Origin: Flavobacteriales bacterium
GTDB lineage: Bacteria > Bacteroidota > Bacteroidia > Flavobacteriales_F > PHOS-HE28
Assembly (NCBI GenBank): GCA_016705955.1
Contig: JADJKO010000002.1
Span: 124,001-188,000 of the forward strand
Length of the DNA stretch: 64,000 nucleotides
Direction: 5' to 3'
Shown piece by piece: positions 42,001 to 51,800 of this stretch. The notes under the pieces are model-generated. The model was not told the origin of the DNA and did not search any database. It was given only the letters and a program-made list of their open reading frames with translations. The first letter of the stretch is position 1, and each line of letters starts with the position of its first letter. Both the position numbers and the translations under genes were made by a program.

Positions 42001-42526
42001 TAACGTCATCGGCACCGTCATACACGATACCCAAGCTGTTCGGATCGGAACCCGATGAAACCACGAGATCATACTTCAACCCGGCCCGACCACGATGAAA
42101 GATCGCGTCACAACCGGGTGCCACGTCCTTCATCACCAACCGACCGAAGGCCCGCGCGTTGGAGCCCCACTTTGCAGGATCGTTCCCGATGAAATAGTTG
42201 TACCGCCCTGAAGCCTCTTCATCGGCAATGGACGTGGTTGTCGTGCTTGCGTTCACAAAGCGAAGCCGGACCGCATGATGCCGCAACGAGGTCACCGGTG
42301 CTTCGCGGATATCACCGTGCGCCCGAACGAGAGCATCCGCGTCAAAGAGGTCCACCACCATGGCGCCGCGCTCGAACCAGAACGTCGCACCGCCCGCTTC
42401 GGCTTGGTAAGTCACGTTCTGCGGCCACTGCCCTTTGTTCTCGATGAAGCGTGATTGGGCGCAGGCTGTCCACGCGCCGCTTAGACCTGCGACCGATACA
42501 GCAACTATCCCAAGGCTCCGATGCAT
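39017..42526 (-). CDS. Giant SBBP/PKD surface protein with type B (gliding-motility) C-terminal domain (module 1)
   Basis: A 1,169-aa exported protein. The signal peptide (MHRSLGIVAVSVAGLSGAWTACAQ) precedes FIENKGQWPQNVTYQAEA, the DUF7948-type domain found at the start of many SBBP proteins. SBBP beta-propeller repeats follow (about 240-720; e.g. STYLGGNGDEMPHSMIVDDNDQ-like units). After a PKD domain (about 765-850; YLWNFGDTQTSPATSPSHVYAQPGTYTVTLTATDP) come Ig-like modules. The last about 95 residues are a CHU_C/gliding-motility type B sorting domain (FVPNTFTPNGDGVNDTLFV, FDRWGERVF). It should be exported by T9SS with the help of the PorP/SprF protein encoded next. A TACTTTCG box precedes the start at 42526. 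Confidence 0.88.
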   Translation of the reverse strand: MHRSLGIVAVSVAGLSGAWTACAQSRFIENKGQWPQNVTYQAEAGGATFWFERGAMVVDLFDADALVRAHGDIREAPVTSLRHHAVRLRFVNASTTTTSIADEEASGRYNYFIGNDPAKWGSNARAFGRLVMKDVAPGCDAIFHRGRAGLKYDLVVSSGSDPNSLGIVYDGADDVTVRNGALIVSTSLGRITERIPLAYQMVNGEQQVVECTYVKKEGIVGFHLGKFDPTLPLVIDPTLDFATYSGSFSNNFGYTATFDRAGFLYAGSTAFGNQFPITLGAYQTTWAGGAGQSNGGTDIAITKYDTTGSFLVWSTYLGGNGDEMPHSMIVDDNDQLIVLGTTGSTTFPTTPGAFDGSFTGGTATAPAGLGLSYPNGSDMIVARLSADGSALIGSTYLGGGLNDGLNAAPALKFNYADEVRGEVLLDEAGRVWVVSCTQSGNMPITSDAMQSTFGGGSHDGYIARFNPNLSQLQYGSYLGGNGADAVFSGEFDPAGRLFVCGGTTSTNLNVSAGAVQGSYNGGLADAFVARLSGSGTVLEALTYWGSANYDQAYFVELDEEGDVYLFGQTNAPSGQMILNAPYNIPAGGQFITKLDPDLATVLLSSRVGSGDGTPDISPTAFLVDVCDKIYTSGWGSNTLGLGGALTTAGLPVTADAHQSTTDGNDLYLAVFDINMQALTYATYYGGNLSPEHVDGGTSRFDRRGRVYQSVCAGCQNHDDFPTTPGAWSATNNSTGCNNGVLKFDFDAPLVIASFLAPDTICAPYAVQFTNLSNGATGYLWNFGDTQTSPATSPSHVYAQPGTYTVTLTATDPNSCNGQDIATGQVTIAAAAPMIQAMNDTLICGPIASLTLIANGSGSVGSWQWSSNAQFTNTLNATPQDSIAIISPAVSGTYYVQASSGSVCTSRDSVHVIISLGAIALNGQTSICAEDTALLILSGADQGSTIVWDPATEILTGQGTSIVTVAPVEQTTYGVAVTAPSGCSWSSTIAVSVSPLFGSTVGASVDQTTVIAGTVVQLSATPTNGVTYSWAPPSAVSDPTSGNPTATINQTTTFFVTVSDGICTRVDSVKVTVHDLVCDEPDIFVPNTFTPNGDGVNDTLFVRGRFIERLDFQVFDRWGERVFRTEDLLKGWDGRYQGKPADPAVFVYHLTVWCVDGQRYFKKGNVTVVR

Positions 42527-42532
42527 GCCCGA

Positions 42533-42540
42533 CGAAAGTA
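42533..42540 (-). promoter_or_regulatory. Putative -7 promoter box for adhesin module 1
   Basis: TACTTTCG on the minus strand, six bases before the ATG at 42526, identical to the box before mscS. It would drive the giant protein-porP-OmpA operon of module 1 independently of module 2. Confidence 0.35.
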
Positions 42541-42642
42541 GCCATCGCGTCCGCGCTTTCGGGACGAAGAGGAATGCTGTGCAGGGGAACGCAACGATCC
42601 ACAACCCTGAAGTGATCACCCGAAAGCGACCACCAGGACCGA

Positions 42643-44877
42643 TCAGGGCTTCGCCGACTTGACCGAACGAGGTGCAGGAATGCCTGTCAACTCGGTACCT
42701 GCTTTCGGCGCATCGCCTTTCACCACCATGCGGAATTCCACGCGGCGGTTCAAGCTGCGACCTTCTTCGGTCTTGTTGCTCGCGATCGGTTGGTTCTTGC
42801 CATGGCCGATGGGCAGGAGGCGCTCATCCGCGACTTGCTGACCGGCGAGGTACTCCACCACCGAGGCAGCGCGCTGTTGGGAAAGCTCGATGTTGTATTG
42901 GCGGCTGCCGATGTCATCGGTATGCGCCTCGATCACCAATTGCAATTCGGGGTGCTGGCGCATCAAGCCTGTGATCTGATCCAGGACGACTTCTGAACCC
43001 GGCTCAAGTGCCGCGCTCTTGTATGCGAAATGGATGGCACTGGTCCGGAGCTTTTTGTGATTCAGATCCTCCAGGGCGGAAAGATTCAGCTGACTCAGGT
43101 CCATCAGCTTCTCCTCCCGGATCGCGAAGACCTCTGCATCGAGGAATTGAAGCTCCTTCACTTTGCGGAACACTTGATAGAGTTCGTCCACGTTCTTCGT
43201 TTCACCCACGGAATAAGTGTACACACCCAGTTCGGGATCGAAGCGTTCGATCACACGGAATTGCTTCTTGATGGCGATGAACCGTGCATCGTCCAGATCG
43301 ATCCGTTCCTTGCTTGCGAAAAGCTGGACCGAGAACACCACATCGGTGAGTGCCTCGCCCTCGAGTTCAGTGTGATCGAACGGCAGTTCCTGGTATTCGA
43401 AGGAGTGATTCTTACCCAAGGCGTCCTGGTACACTGACACCACTGCCATGTCCTCTTGGTCCTTGAACCGATCGATCACGATGATCTTCTTGCTGTTGCA
43501 CTGGTGAGCCAGAACTCCTTGTGGTCCCGGTTTGGAGATCACATCCAGCTTTACTTCGTATTCACCTGCTTGCTTGAACACGTGGTTCAATCGGGAGCCT
43601 TCCTGCGTGGAGCCATCGCCGAAGTCCCATTGGTATTCACCGGGATCGATGTCCGCGAGGAAACCGGTGGTGCCGATCAGTTCCAGCGCGCGACCAGTGC
43701 GAACGGTATCCTGTGCATTGACCCACACCTGTTTGATGTCCGCGACCACAAGGTCATTCGAACTCAACGCGTAGAAGATCGCCCCGGTTCTTCGATCGAC
43801 GAGAAGGGAGCGAACGGTGTAGTTGCCCGGTGCGGAGTAGCAATGCTGCGCCTGGTAGCCTTTGATCATCGTTCCATCGCCCATGTCCCAGACGTGATCC
43901 ACCGGGATCGAACTGGTGGCCATGTGCGGCCGACGACTGAAGGCATAGCAGTAGTTGTTCCGCTGCTGTTCGGTGCAATCCTGGAATTTCGGAATGGTCC
44001 GCTTGACGAAGTGGATCGCATCGATACCTGTCCTGTTCGAGGTGAACAACGCCGAGTAGCCGTCGGGCATCAGCGAATAGCCGTGATCATTGGCCGGGCT
44101 GTTGATCGGTGCTGGCAATGCCTCCGGAAGATCCCAGTGGCCGTCCCGCTCACGGGTCAAATAGATGTCGAGCTTTCCTAGTCCACCTGTGCGGTCGCTA
44201 GCGAAGGCCAAGGTGCCATCGGCATTCATCCGTGGGAAGACCTCGTTCGCGACGGTGTTCACTTCCGGGCCCAATGATTCCGGCTTCGACCATCCAGCGG
44301 CGGTCTTCATGCTGCGATAGAGATCCATTCCTCCAACACCTCCTGGAATATCGCTGGCGAAGTACATCGTGCGCCCGTCCATGCTGAAGGTCGGATGCAT
44401 GATGGAGTATTTGGGATCGTTGTGCGCAAAAGGCGTTGGAGCGGACCACATGCCATTCTGCAATTCGGAGAAGAACAGTCCGAGTTGTGCGCTCGCTCCG
44501 CGCATGTTCGAGAGCTTCTTCGGGAGCACTTGGTTCCGTGTGAAGCAAATGGTCTTGCCACCGTTGGTGAATGCGGCTGGGCCTTCATTCACCGGTGTGG
44601 TCAGGTTCTGGCTGAATAGTACGGGCTGGCCACAAACACCATCCTTGAACGGTACCCAGTACAGATCGGAAAGTGGCTTGTCCGTTTCTGCATCCTTGAA
44701 ACCGATCACGGCACTCGACTCCCGGACAGAGACCATCACGAACCCGCTGTCCTGGAACACGGGTGCATAGTCCTCGCCGGTCGGGCGCACGTCAAGCGCG
44801 CGAACCTCATGGATGTATTGCGCTCCGGCCGTGAATGGCAGGAGGAACAAAAGTGCTATGGACCAGAACAGCCTCAT
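42643..44877 (-). CDS. PD40-PKD-OmpA family protein (module 2)
   Basis: A 744-aa exported protein. A signal peptide ends at TAGAQ (residue 19). PD40-type propeller repeats (about 35-295; HPTFSMDGRTMYFASDIPGGVGGMDLY, FPRMNADGTLAFASDRTGGLGKLDIY) are followed by two PKD domains (about 325-395 and 400-470; VDHVWDMGDGTMIKGY, EYQWDFGDGSTQEGS), a linker with a SPOR-like stretch and an OmpA peptidoglycan-binding domain (about 615-725; LQLVIEAHTDDIGSRQYNIELSQQRA, LLPIGHGKNQPI). It probably ties an outer-membrane complex to the cell wall. It starts three bases after the porP stop and ends the module 2 operon. Confidence 0.92.
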   Translation of the reverse strand: MRLFWSIALLFLLPFTAGAQYIHEVRALDVRPTGEDYAPVFQDSGFVMVSVRESSAVIGFKDAETDKPLSDLYWVPFKDGVCGQPVLFSQNLTTPVNEGPAAFTNGGKTICFTRNQVLPKKLSNMRGASAQLGLFFSELQNGMWSAPTPFAHNDPKYSIMHPTFSMDGRTMYFASDIPGGVGGMDLYRSMKTAAGWSKPESLGPEVNTVANEVFPRMNADGTLAFASDRTGGLGKLDIYLTRERDGHWDLPEALPAPINSPANDHGYSLMPDGYSALFTSNRTGIDAIHFVKRTIPKFQDCTEQQRNNYCYAFSRRPHMATSSIPVDHVWDMGDGTMIKGYQAQHCYSAPGNYTVRSLLVDRRTGAIFYALSSNDLVVADIKQVWVNAQDTVRTGRALELIGTTGFLADIDPGEYQWDFGDGSTQEGSRLNHVFKQAGEYEVKLDVISKPGPQGVLAHQCNSKKIIVIDRFKDQEDMAVVSVYQDALGKNHSFEYQELPFDHTELEGEALTDVVFSVQLFASKERIDLDDARFIAIKKQFRVIERFDPELGVYTYSVGETKNVDELYQVFRKVKELQFLDAEVFAIREEKLMDLSQLNLSALEDLNHKKLRTSAIHFAYKSAALEPGSEVVLDQITGLMRQHPELQLVIEAHTDDIGSRQYNIELSQQRAASVVEYLAGQQVADERLLPIGHGKNQPIASNKTEEGRSLNRRVEFRMVVKGDAPKAGTELTGIPAPRSVKSAKP

Positions 44878-44880
44878 CGC

Positions 44881-45801
44881 TTAGAAGTAGCGCGGGTCAC
44901 GCACCCGCAAACGATATCCGAATTCATATTGGACCAACAGTTCATGTGAACCGCTGTGGTAAGGCCGGATGGCGGAAAGACCGAGATCATAGGCGTACCC
45001 GATCCGCCATTGCGGCGTGGGAAGTACTTCCACCGATCCGACCAGCGCATCACCCGTGCGATAGGAGATACCGCCCCAGACCTTGTCCTTGTAGATCACA
45101 TTCGTGCTGATGTCGCCTTGCAGGCCGCTATCCATCCGGTAGCGGATCAGGGCGGTCGGCTTCAACTTGAAGTCGTCATTGATCGGGAATACGTGCCCCC
45201 CGGTGATCATGGGTTGCAGGTTGAACCGTTCGTTCGAGATGTTGTAGCCACCACCGTCGTCGTAGTGATGGATGAGCGCGAAGGGCATGGAAGCCCCGAT
45301 GTACCAGGTCTTCGTGTAGTAGTACGCACCCGTGCTGAAGTTCGGCCGGATCGCGCCGCGGGTGAAGCCGGCGAATGAAGGATCGTTCTGGTCCTGGATG
45401 CTCACGCGTGACCAATCGGCGCGCAGAACAGTAAATCCGGCGCCGATGCCAAGAGATAATTTGCCATTCGGGAACCGGAGCCGATAGGAATAGTTCGAGA
45501 GCACCCCGGTTTCGTTGCTCACCCCGATACGGTCATTGAAGATGAGCAGGCCAAGGCCCACTTTAGAGCGGCTCACCGGGGCGTGAATGCTGATGGTCTG
45601 GGTGATCGGTGCACCATCGAAACCCACCCATTGTTGGCGGTGGGTCAGGGTAGCGGTAAGCGCATCCCTGCTACCGGCGTAGGCCGGGTTGATCACCAAT
45701 CCATTGAACAGGTAATGGCTGGTCAGGGGCGTATGTTGCCCCTGTGCCAGTGCCGCAATGGCGATGGCGGTGATCGCAAGAATGCCCTTGATCGGATTCA
45801 C
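44881..45801 (-). CDS. PorP/SprF family type IX secretion outer-membrane protein (module 2)
   Basis: A 306-aa PorP/SprF-family beta-barrel. A signal peptide ends at AQGQ, then PLTSHYLFNGLVINPAYAGSRDALTATLTHRQQWVGFDGAP, a textbook family opening. Further marks are SKVGLGLLIFNDRIGVSNETG, YSYRLRFPNGKLSLGIGAG and a C-terminal LLVQYEFGYRLRV strand. It should partner with the type B domain of the 3,490-aa protein just upstream, as SprF does for SprB. Its start overlaps that gene's stop by four bases (ATGA), implying strict translational coupling. It is only distantly similar to the module 1 copy. Confidence 0.95.
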   Translation of the reverse strand: MNPIKGILAITAIAIAALAQGQHTPLTSHYLFNGLVINPAYAGSRDALTATLTHRQQWVGFDGAPITQTISIHAPVSRSKVGLGLLIFNDRIGVSNETGVLSNYSYRLRFPNGKLSLGIGAGFTVLRADWSRVSIQDQNDPSFAGFTRGAIRPNFSTGAYYYTKTWYIGASMPFALIHHYDDGGGYNISNERFNLQPMITGGHVFPINDDFKLKPTALIRYRMDSGLQGDISTNVIYKDKVWGGISYRTGDALVGSVEVLPTPQWRIGYAYDLGLSAIRPYHSGSHELLVQYEFGYRLRVRDPRYF

Positions 45802-48800
45802 CTTTTTATAATGACGTGACCGTTGTACGCGCGCTCACCTTTTAGGTTCAGGACGTAGAAATAGGTGTCATCCGGGAGTTGTCGGCCGTTGTTGGAGTGG
45901 CCGTCCCACTCGTTGGCATAGCCCCCGGTGTCGTACACCAACTGACCCCAGCGATTGAATACTTTCAATTCGCTTCCAGGGTAGGCCAACATGCCGGTGA
46001 TGTACCATGTATCATTCATGCCATCACCATTGGGCGAATAGCCTTCGGGGATGAATAGGTCGTCCACGTGGATCAGGATGGTGTCGCTGATGGCGGCGCA
46101 GATCCCCATGCTGGCTGTGAGGATCACGAGGTTATCGCCGATGCCCAGTTCCCCGATGCCGGTCACTGCATCGGATGGTGAACTGATGGTAGCCGATCCG
46201 GAAAGCACCCACCATGACAGGTTCGCACCTTGCGTGGCATCGCCCTGCAACTCGGTGTTGGATAGCACCTCCAGGAATTGGTCCGGACCGGCGTTCACCC
46301 ACAGACCCACGTTGGGGTCGAGGAAGGTGATGCTGACCATATCCGTTGATGTGCATGACCCATTGGTCACGCTCCAGATCATGTTGTACGTTCCATAGGA
46401 TGAAGCGCTGATCCGGGCGTTCGGATCGCTTGCACTCGAGTTGATGGAGATGCCCACAGGGACACTCCAGGTACCCGTTCCATTGGAGGGGATCGCGCCG
46501 AGCACGAAGTCGCTGCCGCACACGGATGCGTCCGGGCCGGCATTGGCGATCGGTGAAGCGATCACATGGACCAAATGTGTGGATTGCGCTTGGCAGCCCC
46601 CGATGGATACCGTGTAGGTGACCGGGATGCCCCCGCTCAAATTCGTCGGGTTGAATTGCGAACCGATCACACCTTGACCGGACCATGTTCCACCGGGATC
46701 GCCGGTGACCAGATTGTTCAACTCGATAGCGATCGCGTTGTCGCAGATCGGGTCGGGCATGTTCCAATCCGCATTCGCGCCTGCAACGATCGTGACGGTC
46801 TGTGTCGCCATCGCCGGACAATCCCCACTGATCGAATGGGTGATGGTATAGGTGCCCGGTGCGCTCGCTGCGGGATCTATGGATCCATCCGCAGTATTCA
46901 GAACAAGGCCATTCGGGGTAGCGCTGAAGCTGCCGTTCAGATCAGCTGCCCATGGGGTTGGTGACATGCTGGTCGCGCAGTAGGTCGACTGGCCGAAGGA
47001 GAAGGAAGCATCTGATTGCGGATGGAACGTCACCGTCGCTGTATCGGCAGCGCTGCATGCCCCAACAACGACCGTCCAGATCAACTGGTAAGTGCCGGAA
47101 GTGCTCGCTGTGATGGTCGCTAGCGGGTTGGTCATCGCGCTGAACGAGATGCCCGGTGTCACGCTCCAACTTCCGTTGCCGGATGCGTTCAGTTGAGCGA
47201 TCATGCCGCAGATCGTTTGATCCGGACCGGCTTCGCTCGTACACGTGACCGGGGTGCCGGCGCATGCGCAATTCGCACTCCATAGGTCGTTTATGGTCAT
47301 GGCATTGCCATCATCACAAGCGGTTCCGATCAATGCAGTTCCACCAGCGACACCAAGGCAGTCAATGAGCTGACCGGCGCACGAGCAATCCAACTGGAAG
47401 ATGTCGTTACCGGTAGAAGCGTTGCCATCGTTGCAAGTAGTTCCGATCAGTGCAGTTCCACCAGCGACACCAATGCAATCGATGAGTTGACCAGCGCACG
47501 AGCAATCCAACTGGAACATGTCGTTGCCTGTTGAAGCGTTGCCATCGTTGCACGGCGTTCCGATCAACGCAGTACCACCAGCCACACCAAGGCAATCGAT
47601 GAGTTGACCGGCGCAAGCACAGTTGGCTTGATAGATATCGTTGCCGGTTGAAGCGTTGCCGTCGTTGCACGCGGTTCCGATCAATGCAGTTCCACCAGCG
47701 ACCCCGAGGCAATCGATGAGTTGACCAGCGCACGAGCAATCCAACTGGAAGATGTCGTTACCGGTTGAAGCATTGCCATCGTTGCACGGAGTTCCGATCA
47801 ATGCAGTTCCACCAGCGACACCAATGCAATCGATGAGTTGACCAGCGCACGAGCAATCCAACTGGAAGATGTCGTTACCGGTAGAAGCGTTGCCATCGTT
47901 GCAAGTAGTTCCGATCAGTGCAGTTCCACCAGCGACCCCGAGGCAATCGATGAGTTGGCCTGCGCACGAGCAATCCAATTGGAAGATGTCGTTGCCGGTC
48001 GAAGCATTGCCATCGTTGCACGCGGTACCGATCAGCGCAGTACCACCAGCCACGCCAAGGCAATCAATGAGCTGACCAGCGCACGAGCAATCCAACTGGA
48101 ACCTGTCGTTGCCGGTTGAAGCGTTGCCATCATCACAAGCGGTTCCGATCAAAGCAGTTCCACCAGCGACGCCAAGGCAATCGATGAGTTGACCGGCGCA
48201 AGCACAGTTGGCTTGATAGATATCGTTTCCGGTCGAAGCATCGCCATCGTTGCACGGCGTTCCGACCAGTGCCGTACCACCAGCCACGCCGAGACAATCG
48301 ATGAGCTGACCGACGCACGAGCAATCCAACTGATAGATATCGTTACCGGTTGAAGCATTGCCGTCGTTGCACGGAGTTCCGATCAGTGCAGTTCCACCGG
48401 CCACGCCAAGGCAATCAATGAGTTGACCAGCGCACGAACAATCGAGTTGGTAGATGTCGTTACCTGTTGAAGCGTTGCCATCGTTGCACGCGGTTCCGAT
48501 CAGCGCAGTTCCACCAGCGACACCGAGGCAATCGATGAGTTGACCTGCGCACGAGCAATCCAACTGGAAGATATCGTTGCCGGTTGAAGCATTGCCATCG
48601 TTGCACGGCGTTCCGATCAATGCAGTTCCACCAGCGACGCCAAGGCAATCAATGAGCTGACCTGCGCACGAGCAATCCAACTGGAACATATCGTTGCCGG
48701 TTGAAGCGTTGCCGTCGTTGCACGGCGTTCCGATCAGCGCAGTTCCACCAGCGACACCAAGGCAATCGATGAGTTGACCGGCGCAAGCACAGTTGGCTTG

Positions 48801-51800
48801 GTACACATCGTTACCGGTTGTAGCATTGCCATCGTTGCAAGGAGTTCCGATCAGCGCAGCACCACCGGCCACACCAAGGCAATCAATGAGTTGGCCAGCG
48901 CAGGCGCAATCCAATTGGAACATGTCGTTGCCGGTCGAAGCGTTGTTGTCGTTGCAAGTAGTTCCGATCAGCGCAGTTCCACCAGCGACACCGAGGCAAT
49001 CGATGAGTTGACCCGCGCAGGAGCAATCCAATTGGAAGATGTCGTTGCCGGTTGAAGCATCGCCATCGTTGCACGCGGTTCCGATCAACGCAGTACCACC
49101 CGCCACGCCAAGGCAATCGATGAGTTGGCCCGCGCAGGAGCAATCCAATTGGAAGATGTCGTTGCCGGTTGAAGCATCGCCATCGTTGCACAGCGTGCCG
49201 ATCAGTGCAGAGCCACCGGCCACGCCAAGGCAATCGATGAGTTGACCTGCGCAGACGCAGTTCGCGCCATACACATCGTTGCCGGTTGAAGCGTTGCCAT
49301 CATCACAAGCGGTACCGATCAGTGCAGAACCGCCAGCCACGCCAAGGCAGTCGATGAGTTGGCCCGCGCACGAGCAATCCGATTGGTAGATGTCGTTGCC
49401 TGTTGAAGCGTTGCCGTCATCACACGCAGTTCCGATCAACGCAGTACCACCCGCCACGCCAAGGCAATCGATGAGTTGGCCTGCGCACGAGCAATCCGAT
49501 TGGTAGATGTCGTTGCCGGTTGTAGCATTGCCATCGTTGCAAGGAGTTCCGATCAACGCCGTACCACCAGCCACGCCAAGGCAATCGATGAGTTGTCCAG
49601 CGCAAGCACAGTTGGCCTGGTACACATCGTTGCCGGTTGAAGCGTTGCCATCGTCGCAAGTAGTTCCGATCAGCGCAGTTCCACCAGCGACACCGAGGCA
49701 ATCGATGAGTTGACCAGCGCAGGAGCAGTTGGCTTGATACATGTCGTTGCCGGTCGAAGCGTTGCCATCGTCGCAAGTAGTTCCGATCAGCGCAGTTCCA
49801 CCAGCGACACCGAGGCAATCGATGAGTTGACCCGCGCAGGAGCAATCCAATTGGAAGATGTCGTTGCCGGTTGAAGCATCGCCATCGTTGCACGCGGTTC
49901 CGATCAACGCAGTACCACCCGCCACGCCAAGGCAATCGATGAGTTGACCCGCGCAGGAGCAATCCAATTGGAAGATGTCGTTGCCGGTTGAAGCATCGCC
50001 ATCGTTGCACAGCGTGCCGATCAGTGCAGAGCCACCGGCCACGCCAAGGCAATCGATGAGTTGACCTGCGCAGACGCAGTTCGCGCCATACACATCGTTG
50101 CCGGTTGAAGCGTTGCCATCATCACAAGCGGTACCGATCAGCGCAGTACCACCAGCCACGCCAAGGCAATCGATGAGTTGACCCGCGCACGAGCAATCCA
50201 ACTGGAACATGTCGTTACCGGTTGAAGCGTTGTTGTCGTTGCACGGCGTACCGATCAATGCAGTACCACCAGCCACACCAAGGCAATCGATGAGTTGACC
50301 CGCGCACGAGCAATCGAGTTGGAAAATGTCGTTGCCGGTTGAAGCATTGCCGTCGTTGCACGCGGTTCCGATCAGCGCAGCACCACCAGCCACGCCAAGG
50401 CAATCGATGAGTTGACCCGCGCACGAGCAATCCAACTGGAACATGTCGTTACCGGTTGAAGCGTTGTTGTCGTTGCACGGCGTTCCGATCAATGCAGTGC
50501 CACCAGCGACACCAAGGCAATCGATGAGTTGACCCGCGCACGAGCAATCGAGTTGGAAAATGTCGTTGCCGGTTGAAGCATTGCCATCGTTGCACGCGGT
50601 TCCGATCAGCGCAGCACCACCAGCGACACCAAGGCAATCGATGAGTTGTCCAGCGCACGAGCAATCGAGTTGGAAGATGTCGTTACCGGTCGAAGCATTG
50701 CCATCATTGCACGCGGTTCCGATCAGCGCAGCACCACCAGCGACACCAAGGCAATCGATGAGTTGACCCGCGCACGAGCAATCGAGTTGGAAAATGTCGT
50801 TGCCGGTTGAAGCATTGCCGTCGTTGCACGCGGTTCCGATCAGCGCAGCACCACCAGCCACGCCAAGGCAATCGATGAGTTGACCCGCGCACGAGCAATC
50901 CAACTGGAACATGTCGTTACCGGTTGAAGCGTTGTTGTCGTTGCACGGCGTTCCGATCAATGCAGTGCCACCAGCGACACCAAGGCAATCGATGAGTTGA
51001 CCCGCGCACGAGCAATCGAGTTGGAAAATGTCGTTGCCGGTTGAAGCATTGCCATCGTTGCACGCGGTTCCGATCAGCGCAGCACCACCAGCCACGCCAA
51101 GGCAATCAATGAGTTGACCGGCGCACGAGCAATCCAACTGGAACATGTCGTTGCCGGTCGAAGCATTGCCGTCGTTGCACGCGGTTCCGATCAACGCAGT
51201 ACCACCAGCCACACCAAGGCAATCAATGAGTTGACCAGCGCAAGCACAGTTGGCCTGGTACACATCGTTGCCGGTTGAAGCATTGCCATCGTTGCACGCG
51301 GTTCCGATCAGCGCAGCACCACCAGCGACCCCGAGGCAATCGATGAGTTGACCCGCGCACGAGCAATCGAGTTGGAAGATGTCGTTGCCGGTTGAAGCGT
51401 TGCCATCGTTGCACGGCGTTCCCACGAGCGCAGAACCACCGGCCACACCGAGACAATCGATGAGTTGGCCAGCGCACGAGCAATCCAACTGATAGATATC
51501 GTTGCCTGTTGAAGCGTTGCCATCGTTGCAAGGCGTACCCACGAGCGCAGAACCACCGGCCACACCGAGACAATCAATGAGTTGACCAGCGCAAGCACAG
51601 TTGGCCAGGTACACATCGTTGCCGGTTGAAGCGTTGCCATCGTTGCACGGAGTTCCGATCAACGCAGTGCCACCGGCCACACCGAGACAATCGATGAGTT
51701 GGCCAGCGCACGAGCAATCCAACTGATAGATATCGTTACCGGTTGAAGCGTTGCCGTCGTTGCAGCTTGAACCGATGACAGCAGAACCGAACGGAACTCC

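Noticed and set aside
47838..51105. Periodic plus-strand and minus-strand alternative frames across the 117-bp array
   Set aside because: Because the unit length is a multiple of three, any frame without a stop in one unit stays open across many; only the frame in line with the flanking HYR and CHU_C domains is supported.
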